A stretch of 64,000 nucleotides of DNA from contig JAMPEV010000001.1 in NCBI GenBank assembly GCA_023664955.1, positions 321,899 to 385,898 on the forward strand, written 5' to 3'. Below the pieces are notes generated by a model. That model had not been told where the DNA came from and did no database searches. It was given only the letters and a program-made list of their open reading frames with translations. The position numbers and the translations under genes were made by a program. Numbering within the stretch: the first letter of the stretch is position 1; every line of letters starts with the position of its first letter. This DNA comes from Duncaniella sp. GTDB taxonomy: Bacteria; Bacteroidota; Bacteroidia; Bacteroidales; Muribaculaceae. This document shows, piece by piece, positions 55,501 to 62,650 of the stretch.

Positions 55501-55856
55501 GGGTAGTGCCCGGTGATGAGCTTTTAACCGACGTTCCCGTCATCGCATCAAAGCGTCAGAACAAAAATGACTCTAACCTTAGCTACGCTTACAATGCTTA
55601 CAACTATTCAACCGCACGTGTGGCTAAGGGTGACTTCATCCGCATGAAGGAAATCTCACTTTCCTACCAATTCCCCAAGAAGATCACAAATGCGATGCGT
55701 ATGTCAAGCGCGATGGTAAAACTGCAAGCCACTAATCTCTTCCTTATCTACGCTGATAAGAAACTCAATGGTCAGGATCCGGAATTCTTCAACACCGGTG
55801 GTGTGGCCGCTCCTACTCCAAAGCAGTTCACCCTCACAGTTAACTTAGGTTTCTAA
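52527..55856 (+). CDS. SusC-family TonB-dependent transporter (second locus)
   Basis: 1109 residues. A signal peptide (AGVGLASAQ) is followed by the carboxypeptidase-regulatory-like domain (about 27-110, VSGVVLAADDNEPIVGASVMVKG), the TonB-box region EEVVVTGMQKMDKR, a plug (KPLWVVDGVIMED, DIESFDILKDGSATSIYGARA) and a long barrel ending LTVNLGF. It opens a five-gene rightward operon with tight spacing (the next likely start is 21 nt after the stop). No regulator gene is adjacent. The transported substrate cannot be read from the sequence; the partner genes suggest peptide- or protein-linked material rather than a plain glycan. Confidence 0.95.
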   Translation: MRKSIMMLLILILAGVGLASAQTPRTVSGVVLAADDNEPIVGASVMVKGTKIGIATDVDGNFTITNLPSNAKTLVVNYIGMKPQEVTITSGKMTILLQTDTEQLEEVVVTGMQKMDKRLFTGAATKIDAQSARISGMADISRSLEGRAAGVSVQNVSGTFGTAPKIRVRGATSIYGSSKPLWVVDGVIMEDVMEVSADDLSSGDAETLISSAIAGLNADDIESFDILKDGSATSIYGARAMAGVIVVTTKRGKAGQNGITYSGEFTMRLKPSYSTFNIMNSQDQMSVYQELAQKGYLNYAEIANAATSGVYGKMYQLISDYDTSSGQFGLVNTPEARAAYLRAAEYRNTDWFDQLFSNSVMQNHSVSISSGTEKAQHYVSASVMHDPGWYKQSNVQRYTANLNSNFNISDKVAFNLISNASFRKQKAPGTLGSEMDMVSGEVKRDFDINPYSYSMNTSRTLDAGTFYQRSYAPFNILHELENNYMKLGVSDFRLTGTLTYKPIKKVEVSFLAGVQNTATSQEHFITDDSNQAQAYRAMPTAAIRDKNPLLYTDPDNPYALPISILPNGGIYERSDRSMFKWDMRAAARYNDVYFDNHIVNLYAGMETNSVNRHSTWFRGWGMQYSMGEVANYAYEAFKRGKEENTDYYTLTNARVRSAAFFANLTYSFQGKYNLNGTIRYEGTNSLGKSRKSRWLPTWNISGSWNAHEESWFKDFNPTWSHLTLKASYSLTGDRPSVSNAFAIIGSSNPWRPFAGVSESQLYVSSLANQDLTYEKKHELNLGISTGFIDNRINLEFDWYKRNNYDLIGVANSQGIGGEIQKYGNIASMRSHGVELSLTTRNIITKDFSWTTNFIYSYTKNKVTDLKTTKRMMELVAGSGFAQEGYPVRSLFSIPFMGLNDEGLPTFLDQDGNISVSGIYFQTTDPEKLKFLEYSGSIDPTDIGSFGNIFRYKGITLNVYVTYSFGNVIRLDPVFKKEYNDMTATPKEFNNRWVVPGDELLTDVPVIASKRQNKNDSNLSYAYNAYNYSTARVAKGDFIRMKEISLSYQFPKKITNAMRMSSAMVKLQATNLFLIYADKKLNGQDPEFFNTGGVAAPTPKQFTLTVNLGF

Positions 55857-55877
55857 TCTTTGAATTTGATTATCATA

Positions 55878-57461
55878 ATGAACAAATATATTAAGTGTGC
55901 TTTTGCACTGTCATTGTCAACTGTGGCTCTCACAAGCTGCGATGATTATCTTGACACCATGCCTGATAATCGCGCCACTCTTGACAGTGAGGAGAAAATC
56001 AAGAACATTCTTGTCTCGGCTTATCCCGACCATGATTACTGCCTGGTTGCGGAGCTTTCCTCAGATAATGTAGACGACTTTGCGCCTAAGTTTAACAAGA
56101 CTATCCGCTGGGTCGACGATGCTTACGCTTGGAAGGATGAGTCGGAGTCTAATAATGAATCTCTCAATTCTTTCTGGGAAACTTCATACGTATGCATCGC
56201 TTCCACCAACGAGGCCATCGCTGCGATAAACGAGCTTGGCGGTCCCGATAAGTCAACCAATCTCTCAGAACTTATGGGTGAAGCTCTCGTGTGCCGTGCT
56301 TATAACCATTTCATGCTTGCCAATATGTTCTGCATGGCATGGACTCAGAATGCAGCCCAGGATTTAGGACTGCCCTATATGGAGCATCCTGAAACTGAAC
56401 TTCAGCCTAAATACGAACGCGGTAATCTTGCAGACTTCTACACCAAGATTCAGGAGGACCTTGAAGAGGGTCTGACTCGTATAAGCGATTCTTACTACAC
56501 TGTACCCAAATATCACTTCAATGTCAAAGCCGCATGGGCATTTGCAACTCGTTTCTACCTCTACACTGAGCAGTGGGAGAAGGCTGTACAGGCTGCTAAC
56601 AAGTGCCTTGGCTCTCAACCGGCGGTGATGCTCCGTGACTGGGCTTACGTTGCTACTATGCCGCAGGATGTGCAGGCTATCTGTAATGAGTACGTGAATG
56701 CTAATTCCAACTGTAACCTCCTTATGTTCACCGCTTATTCGAGCCTCGGTCTCTACATGAGTAATTACAGCTCTATGAACCGCTTTAACCACGGTCAGTA
56801 TCTCGCCTCCAACGAGGATATCCTTGCGGTTAACATTTTCGGTGACTCTAATTCCTTCTATCACACTCCGAAACGCTACACCGGCTCTATGGACCGTGTG
56901 ATTTTCTGGAAGTGTCCCAACATGTTTGAATACACTGACCTCGTGGCTGGTATCGGTTACCGCCGTTGTGTTTACCCGGCTTTCACAGCTGATGAGACGC
57001 TCCTTAACCGTGCTGAGGCTTACATCATGCTGCGCAAGTATGACGAAGCGGCTGCCGACTTGACTATGTGGTCAAAAAATATCTCAAAAAGCACACTCGA
57101 CCTAACTCCCGACAATATCACAGAGTTCTATAAGGACCGTGGCTATTGCTACGATGACGCCCAGGGACTTGAGTCGGCCATGAAGAAGCACCTCCATCCG
57201 GCTTTCGCAATTGATGGCGAAGGTTCTACCCAGGAATCTATGCTCCAGTGTATGTTGGCATTCCGCCGCATCGAGACACTCCAGCTCGGCCTTCGTTGGT
57301 TTGACATTAAGCGCTACGGCATCGAGATTCCTCGCCGTGTGATGGATGCTTCCGGATATCCGATTGAGAAAACTGATTTTTTGGCAAAGGACGACCTTCG
57401 CCGTATGTTCCAGATTCCGCAGAAGGTTCGCGATGCTGAATTCGAGCCTAATCCCCGTTGA
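55878..57461 (+). CDS. SusD/RagB-family lipoprotein (second locus)
   Basis: From the ATG at 55878 the protein has 527 residues with a normal lipoprotein signal ending at Cys21 (VALTSC), followed by DDYLDTMPDN. The upstream ATG at 55860 adds a six-residue leader and is less likely. The RagB/SusD helices are present (ALVCRAYNHFMLANMFCMAW, AWAFATRFYLYTEQWEKAV, LLNRAEAYIMLRKYDEAAADL), and the C-terminal block MLAFRRIETLQLGLRWFDIKRYGIEIPR matches the family. It pairs with the SusC upstream. Confidence 0.94.
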   Translation: MNKYIKCAFALSLSTVALTSCDDYLDTMPDNRATLDSEEKIKNILVSAYPDHDYCLVAELSSDNVDDFAPKFNKTIRWVDDAYAWKDESESNNESLNSFWETSYVCIASTNEAIAAINELGGPDKSTNLSELMGEALVCRAYNHFMLANMFCMAWTQNAAQDLGLPYMEHPETELQPKYERGNLADFYTKIQEDLEEGLTRISDSYYTVPKYHFNVKAAWAFATRFYLYTEQWEKAVQAANKCLGSQPAVMLRDWAYVATMPQDVQAICNEYVNANSNCNLLMFTAYSSLGLYMSNYSSMNRFNHGQYLASNEDILAVNIFGDSNSFYHTPKRYTGSMDRVIFWKCPNMFEYTDLVAGIGYRRCVYPAFTADETLLNRAEAYIMLRKYDEAAADLTMWSKNISKSTLDLTPDNITEFYKDRGYCYDDAQGLESAMKKHLHPAFAIDGEGSTQESMLQCMLAFRRIETLQLGLRWFDIKRYGIEIPRRVMDASGYPIEKTDFLAKDDLRRMFQIPQKVRDAEFEPNPR

Positions 57462-57499
57462 TATTCGTGTTAGGTTTAACATCTTAAAATTTTATCGCT

Positions 57500-58402
57500 A
57501 TGAAATTTCTGAAATTATTAAATATAGCTATACTCTCAGCGGTGGCTGTCGGATTTTCAGCCTGTGACTCTGACGACCCCGATACTACCATCAGCGTGAT
57601 CACTGATGGCAACACTGAGAAGAATGACTTCGACCGCTGGCTGACTGCCAATTTCAACGAGCCTTACAATATTGATTTCAAGTATCGCTACGAGGATATC
57701 GAGGGAGATTTTGATTATTACCTCGTTCCGGCCCGTTATGAGGATGCTATTACAATGGCCCATCTTGTTAAATACCTCTGTGTGGAAACCTACAATGAAG
57801 TTGCCGGCACTGATTTTACCTGCCGTTACTTCCCCAAGATGTTCTACACCGTGGGTGAATGGGAGTACAAGAACAATGGTACTTTCATCCTTGGAACTGC
57901 CGAAGGAGGCCGTAAGATTTTCCTTGCCGGCCTGAATTATCTTCCCCAGTATCTTGGAAGCGCGGCAAGTCTCAACCACTATTATTTCAAGACTATCCAC
58001 CACGAGTTTACTCACATCCTTAACCAGACTCGTTCAATTCCCGCCGACTTCCAGCTCATCACCGGCTCCGGTTATGTGGCTGATGCTTGGAGCACCGAAC
58101 CTTACAATTCGGAATATCTTCTCAACGGCTTTATTTCGGCTTATTCACAACATTCATTTACTGAGGACTTTGCTGAAATGTTGTCAATTTATATCACTAA
58201 CGATGCTGAAGGTTGGGAAAATATTCTCAGCGGATGCACCGCTTCAAGCCGTTCACTTATCCTGCAGAAACTCGACATCGTGAAATCATACATGAATGAG
58301 AACTTTAGCATCGACATCGATGAGTTGAGAGACGTGGTTCAGCGTCGCCAGCGTGATGTGGTGGCAGGAAAGATTGACCTTACGGATATCACTGTTAAAT
58401 AA
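57500..58402 (+). CDS. Substrate import-associated zinc metallohydrolase lipoprotein
   Basis: 300 residues. The lipoprotein signal ends at Cys22 followed by DSDDPD, so surface display is likely. The zinc site is HHEFTHILNQTR: His168-Glu169-Phe-Thr-His172, a gluzincin-type HExxH. A downstream Glu in SFTEDFAEMLSIYI (about residue 225) is the probable third ligand. The family is known as a lipoprotein found next to SusC/SusD genes, and the gene here is third in such an operon. It may trim a peptide or other ligand before uptake. True substrate unknown. Confidence 0.85.
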   Translation: MKFLKLLNIAILSAVAVGFSACDSDDPDTTISVITDGNTEKNDFDRWLTANFNEPYNIDFKYRYEDIEGDFDYYLVPARYEDAITMAHLVKYLCVETYNEVAGTDFTCRYFPKMFYTVGEWEYKNNGTFILGTAEGGRKIFLAGLNYLPQYLGSAASLNHYYFKTIHHEFTHILNQTRSIPADFQLITGSGYVADAWSTEPYNSEYLLNGFISAYSQHSFTEDFAEMLSIYITNDAEGWENILSGCTASSRSLILQKLDIVKSYMNENFSIDIDELRDVVQRRQRDVVAGKIDLTDITVK

Positions 58403-58422
58403 CTCTCTAAGGACTTTAAATT

Positions 58423-59787
58423 ATGCGTATTAATAAGATATATACTTACATATTGATTGCGATGGCAATGCTTTCATTGCAGTCATGTCTGAAGGATCAG
58501 GAGGATATTTTCGAGGATTCTGCTTCTATTCGTATGCAGAAGGTTCTTGACAATGCCAAGTCAGTGCTGATGAGCTCTGCTGATGGTTGGGTGTTTGACT
58601 ATTTCCCTGATAGCCAAAAGTCGTATGGCGGCTATGTCTACGTGGTGAAATTTGATGACTCTCATGCCACTGTGTGGAGTGAACTTGCCCCCGGCGAGTC
58701 TGAAAGAAGCCTCTACAAGATGACCAACGACAATGGTCCGATGCTTTCGTTTGACTCATATAATACCCTTATGCACTTCTTCGCCACTCCTTGGGGCAGC
58801 TCTCAAGGCTCAGGCGGTTACGAGGCATACGATGGTGACTTCGAGTTCATGATTATGGAAGTTACTGACGATTTGATTACCTTGAAAGGTAAGCGCACCG
58901 GCAACCTTATGTACATGCGCCGTCTGAATAGTGACCCTGACGCATACGTGATCGCAGCAAGTGAAATGGGTGAAAATCAGTTCCTCACCTCTGTGTCAGG
59001 CAACATTGGTTCTACCGCAGTCCAGGGTTCAATTGACCTTGATGTCCGCTATATGTCATTCACACTCCCGGGTACTTCTAATGCTGACGGCTCTGAAGAG
59101 ACTGCCGATGAGGCAGGTGCTTATTTCGTAACTACTCCCACCGGTATTCGATTTCCGGAGGTCCTGGAGGTTAATGGCGTTTCAATCAGTGAGCTTTCCT
59201 ATGACGCTGACGCACTCACATATACCGGCACTGACTCCAATGGAGCTGCCGTTCAGCTCACTGGTGACATCCCCGATACTTATGCATTCTTTGACGAGTT
59301 CCTTGGTGACTTCACTATTATCTCTAATAAGACTCGTAAGAATAATGTGACCATCGAGGGTGATAAGAAGACCGGCACTTTCACTATTAAGGGCATAAAT
59401 CCTCAGTATAATGTAGTGGGTAGGTACATCAAGTCAAAGGGTATTATGGAAGTTGTGTCACAACAGGTGGCAGTCGATCCTTCCAATGGTCAGTTGATTT
59501 GGTTCTGCATGTGGGGCCTTAATCCTGCCACCGGTTCAGGTTCAATCACTTGGTCGACCGATGCGGGAGTATACTTCATCAAGGATCCGGAGAATCCGGG
59601 CACTTTTAACATTACATCCAATGGTTATAGTGAATTGAGCTATCCGCCTAACTCGTTTGCAGCTTATTATTTCACCGGTTCGGTGGGTGGTTCACCCCGT
59701 GGACAAGCCGCAAACAAATGGCGTCCCTTAAACACTAATAACTCATATGCTCAGATGACTTATCTTCAGACTATGGTTAAACGTTAA
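58423..59787 (+). CDS. DUF4302-family lipoprotein
   Basis: 454 residues with a lipoprotein signal ending at Cys22 followed by LKDQEDIFEDSAS. The first half follows DUF4302: RMQKVLDNAKSVLMSSADGWVFDYFPDSQKSYGGYVYVVKFDD and the DDLITLKGKRTGNLMYMRRL block. The second half is beta-rich, with GYSELSYPPNSFAAYYF near the end. In my knowledge DUF4302 genes are usual partners of SusCD-metallohydrolase operons. Its position, 20 nt after the metallohydrolase gene, suggests an accessory ligand-binding protein on the cell surface. This role is inferred. Confidence 0.8.
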   Translation: MRINKIYTYILIAMAMLSLQSCLKDQEDIFEDSASIRMQKVLDNAKSVLMSSADGWVFDYFPDSQKSYGGYVYVVKFDDSHATVWSELAPGESERSLYKMTNDNGPMLSFDSYNTLMHFFATPWGSSQGSGGYEAYDGDFEFMIMEVTDDLITLKGKRTGNLMYMRRLNSDPDAYVIAASEMGENQFLTSVSGNIGSTAVQGSIDLDVRYMSFTLPGTSNADGSEETADEAGAYFVTTPTGIRFPEVLEVNGVSISELSYDADALTYTGTDSNGAAVQLTGDIPDTYAFFDEFLGDFTIISNKTRKNNVTIEGDKKTGTFTIKGINPQYNVVGRYIKSKGIMEVVSQQVAVDPSNGQLIWFCMWGLNPATGSGSITWSTDAGVYFIKDPENPGTFNITSNGYSELSYPPNSFAAYYFTGSVGGSPRGQAANKWRPLNTNNSYAQMTYLQTMVKR

Positions 59788-59798
59788 TACTATAAAAG

Positions 59799-60929
59799 AT
59801 GAAAAAGATTTTTAACATATTAATGGCTTCAATCATGGTGGGTGGCGTGCTCACTGCTTGTAGCGACTATGAGGCACCTGAGGTGAGTAACGATACCGCG
59901 GTGAAGGTGTTGAGCCGTGAGACTTCATTCCCGGCCGGTCCTTCACAAGGCACCATCGTCATCGAATCGGAATCGCCGGTTACTGCCATTGCGGGTAGTG
60001 ACTGGATGAGGGCCGAGGTTGTAGGTAACACTGTTAATGTGTCGGTTGACCAGAATCCCTCAATGGATGGTCGTTCGGCTATGCTCACACTTAAAAATAA
60101 CCTCGGAACCACGCAAATTGCCATTATCCAGGCCGGTATAATCATCAGTTTTGGTGACCTTGTCAATATCAACACTAACGATGAGGCTAAAACGCTCACT
60201 TATCCCATCAAGGCAAATTGTCCTCTCGTTCTTGAATCCGATAATGACTGGATTGACGCTAAGGTGGTAGGTGATGAGTTAATTGTCAATTTAACCGCTA
60301 ACACTACCGGCCATGTCCGCAATGGTGCTATAAAGTATGGTTTGGACAAGGCTGATAATGTTATTCCCATAACTCAGCTCGATTTTGCTAAGGATATTGC
60401 GGGCAATTATATGCTGGTATATTTGGACAATAGCGATAATAAATGGTATTATTTCAATGCTGTGTTAGGAAAGTCCGGTTCAAAGTATGCTATCGATTTG
60501 CCTGATGCCGGTATCTCACTGCCTGTGTATTTCAGTACTTCTACCTATAAGTTGACCCTTAACGCCGGTGAATTTATCGGACAATTTGAAGCCGGTTATC
60601 TCCACACTGTTGTTTGGGACACTTCTGCCGGTTATCTTACCTGGGGCGCTGGTATCGGCATGGATGCCTCTTTCATCTATGACGAGGATGAGGCAACTAC
60701 GATTGCAGAATTTGAGGACAACGATACTTGGGGAAGTTACAAAGCCACTGCATTACGTCTGGAATGGTTCTCAGGAACACCGGCTACTTCGGCCAATCGT
60801 CTGAAAAGTACGTGGCTAAGCTTGATTTATCCCTACCTAATGAAGGTTGAAGCAGCGCCGGCATCACAGGCAAATGTTGTATCAAAATCACTTTCAAGGT
60901 CTCCTCTCACCATTAATCCTTCACTCTAA
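59799..60929 (+). CDS. BACON-domain lipoprotein, last gene of the second locus
   Basis: 376 residues with a lipoprotein signal ending at Cys21 (VLTAC) and SDYEAPE. Two BACON-like beta-sandwich repeats (about 30-115, ITAIAGSDWMRAEVVG-type; and 120-205, VLESDNDWIDAKVVG) are followed by a lipocalin-like region (about 210-360, DIAGNYMLVYLDNSDNKWYYFNAVL). BACON domains act as spacers or mucin/glycan contacts in Bacteroidota surface proteins. No catalytic motif. It lies 11 nt after the DUF4302 gene; a terminator follows about 100 nt after its stop. Confidence 0.8.
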   Translation: MKKIFNILMASIMVGGVLTACSDYEAPEVSNDTAVKVLSRETSFPAGPSQGTIVIESESPVTAIAGSDWMRAEVVGNTVNVSVDQNPSMDGRSAMLTLKNNLGTTQIAIIQAGIIISFGDLVNINTNDEAKTLTYPIKANCPLVLESDNDWIDAKVVGDELIVNLTANTTGHVRNGAIKYGLDKADNVIPITQLDFAKDIAGNYMLVYLDNSDNKWYYFNAVLGKSGSKYAIDLPDAGISLPVYFSTSTYKLTLNAGEFIGQFEAGYLHTVVWDTSAGYLTWGAGIGMDASFIYDEDEATTIAEFEDNDTWGSYKATALRLEWFSGTPATSANRLKSTWLSLIYPYLMKVEAAPASQANVVSKSLSRSPLTINPSL

Positions 60930-61033
60930 GTCCTCGCCCCGCCGCTCTATGGGATAAAATGTGGTAATCTATGATTACCATACGCAAATAAAACTGCAAT
61001 AACAGTGCAGTCAGAAACTGCACAAATAATGTT

Positions 61034-61079
61034 AGGCCTCACCCCTGCGTAACGCACCGGTGAGGTCTCACATTTTTTT
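61034..61079 (+). terminator. Rho-independent terminator of the second SusCD operon
   Basis: AGGCCTCACC and GGTGAGGTCT pair over about 9-10 bp around a 15-nt loop, followed after a few bases by seven T (61073-61079). A smaller hairpin (GGTAATC/GATTACC) lies at 60962-60980 just before it. Confidence 0.75.
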
Positions 61080-61186
61080 GTATCAATATGTCAATGTGCG
61101 TGTGTCGTGCGGGGATTATAGCCAGGTGGGTGTGGAATCACTATTCCGGTTTTGGCTATTTTTGAAGGGCGGAGCACGGCGTACCG

Positions 61187-61761
61187 CTATGTTCGTCGAT
61201 GATTTGATGTTTCGGCGAACCCAATCGGGGAGGACGCTCCATGGAGCGTCCCTACTGGGTGGTAGGTGGTTATGGCTTGTCCGATGGATTGGAGGACGTA
61301 GGCTACGGTACCGACTGTGACGGGTGGGGGCGGGTCGGGGGATTTGGGTTTGGTGGCGATGTGGCGTTTGATGGCCGGGGGTAGGTGCTGGATGAATTTT
61401 GCGACGCTTGCCACATTGTCGGGGAGCCGGAGATGCATGATGAGGAAGCCGGATGGGCTTTGTATTCTGTCCCTGGAGCGAACACGACGGTCCGGATGTC
61501 GGGGTTGTCGAGTTTGTCGAGCCGGTAGTTGAGGTAGTCCCTTAGTAGCTGGGAGGAGTCAAAGCCGGGAGGGTCGATGACGAGTTGGGGCTGTGGAAGT
61601 CGGCCTTTCAGTTGGCGGTGGTGCTGGCGTTCGAGGAGGGTGATGATGGAGCGTTCGCGATCGGAGAGCCTGCGCCGGAGGTATTTCTCGAAGCTATATA
61701 CCCAGACGGCCGGCGCGGGCCGGCGGGTGGGGGTGTTGGTCGTGATGAGGAATTTTTTCAT
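61187..61761 (-). pseudogene. Frameshifted orphan gene of unknown function
   Basis: The frame from the ATG at 61761 (MKKFLITTNTPTRRP) runs well to about 61465 (VVFAPGTEYK). It then turns into Ser/Pro-rich nonsense. A different frame continues naturally from there (PSGFLIMHLRLPDNVASVAKFIQHLPPAIKR) to a stop at 61187. Joined, they would give a basic, Pro-rich protein of about 190 residues; I recognise no family. A -7 box at 61785 precedes the start, so it may once have been or may still be transcribed. Its last about 20 codons fall in the dispersed palindromic repeat at 61212-61254. GC content looks higher than the neighbours. A sequencing error is the alternative to real decay. Confidence 0.5.
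61212..61254 (-). repeat. REP-like palindromic repeat, second copy
   Basis: The 20-bp perfect palindrome (61232-61251) and its flanks (GTAGG on one side, CCGATTGGGTTCGCC on the other) match the element at 16394-16436 in inverted orientation, over about 43 bp with few differences. Confidence 0.8.
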
Positions 61762-61784
61762 AGCTTCGGGGGGGATTTTTGATG

Positions 61785-61792
61785 CAAAGATA
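61785..61792 (-). promoter_or_regulatory. Promoter -7 box before the frameshifted orphan gene
   Basis: The minus strand reads TATCTTTG, a TAnnTTTG match 24 nt upstream of the ATG at 61761. No TTTG lies at the -33 position. Confidence 0.4.
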
Positions 61793-61848
61793 AGGGGTTG
61801 GGAGGGGCGTTGGAGTACGATAATGTCAAAGATGGTGGATTTTTTCTT

Positions 61849-61955
61849 GTTGAAACGAGTTGCAGCGAGTTGGATCGAGTTGAATCATTGGTTGGAATGG
61901 GTTGAGGCGAGTTATGGCATCGTTTGAGTGGGTTGTGGCTGGTTGAATCATGGTT
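61849..61955 (-). repeat. Second degenerate 10-bp repeat array, inverted relative to the first
   Basis: On the plus strand GTTG (or gtta/gttt) starts at 61849, 61859, 61869, 61879, 61891, 61901, 61911, 61922, 61932 and 61942. The spacing is 10 nt with occasional 11 or 12. Read on the minus strand, units have the same nnnnTCAACn form as the array at 5341-5460. No gene covers it. Confidence 0.75.
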
Positions 61956-62493
61956 TTGTGGAGGGATGGGGTTCGGCAGGGTATTCTGCGTGAGGCTCTG
62001 TGTTTTGATTGTCCGGTCTACTCGCTACCTGTCGCTGAAATCCAAACTATTAAGTATGACAATGGGACGGAAGAGAAATTCAATGAAAAATCTATACCCG
62101 TGGTCAGAGTGAATTTAAATTCAGGCACAGTGCAAGTGAATAATGACTAAGGTAATTATAATTAGGTGACAATCAAAATTCGTATAATTACGCAAATAGC
62201 AATCAGAGTGTAAGCGATAGGAGACTTTTGCAAATTAATGGTATGGCAGAAATGTATGAAAGAAAAGCAAGAACTTATAGATGGGTTGGTGTGATGATAT
62301 TTCGACAGCAGAGGGGAAAATCAAGCTCAACAAGCGAAATCTAGTGGAAGCACAGGAGCTCGCAATTGTTGAGGCATTGATGGCGTATCGATGTGCAACT
62401 CTTTTCAATCCTCAATATACCCACCTTGTTAAAGGGAATAAGATACTTCGAGTAACGGTGTATGGGTATCCGGCCCGCTACAAGGCGAAGTGA
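61950..62493 (+). pseudogene. Decayed remnant of a Bacteroidales secreted-protein-like gene
   Basis: Protein-like pieces appear in all three forward frames in order. The first is VYSLPVAEIQTIKYDNGTEEKFNEKSIPVV, ending at 62150. The second is GDNQNSYNYANSNQSVSDRR...NGMAEMYERKARTYRWVG (from 62165). The third is NLVEAQELAIVEALMAYRCATLFNPQYTHLVKGNK...VTVYGYPARYK, ending at 62493. The motifs IKYDNGTEE and VTVYGYPARYK recur in Bacteroidota secreted proteins of unknown function. Order and strand agree, so one gene broken by at least two frameshifts fits best. There is no signal peptide or clear start. Confidence 0.45.
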
Positions 62494-62528
62494 CGCGATT
62501 GATACGTTCAATGAAAATTGATATAAAT

Positions 62529-62566
62529 TAAATGTGTCGGTAGGCGTATGCCAACTGACACATTTA
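62529..62566. repeat. Long near-perfect hairpin
   Basis: TAAATGTGTC and GACACATTTA form a perfect 10-bp outer stem. An inner GGC/GCC closes a GTAT tetraloop, and the bases between pair with one mismatch and one G-U pair, about 17 bp in all. No T run follows on either side. It lies between the decayed gene and the ilvC terminator. Confidence 0.6.
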
Positions 62567-62582
62567 ATGTGTTACAACCGAC

Positions 62583-62620
62583 AAAAAGCGCGACCCTCCT
62601 TGTGAAAAGGAGGGTCGCGC
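62583..62620 (-). terminator. Rho-independent terminator of ilvC
   Basis: GCGCGACCCTCCTT (62588-62601) and AAGGAGGGTCGCGC (62607-62620) form a perfect 14-bp stem with a 5-nt loop, followed on the minus strand by five T (62583-62587). Confidence 0.9.
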
Positions 62621-62650
62621 GGGTAGTTGTTATGCTTTTATCAGCGATGA

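Noticed and set aside
61060-61927. Several plus-strand frames of 65-116 codons
   Set aside because: They are GC-rich shadows of the minus-strand orphan gene and the repeats, with low-complexity Arg/Gly/Trp content.
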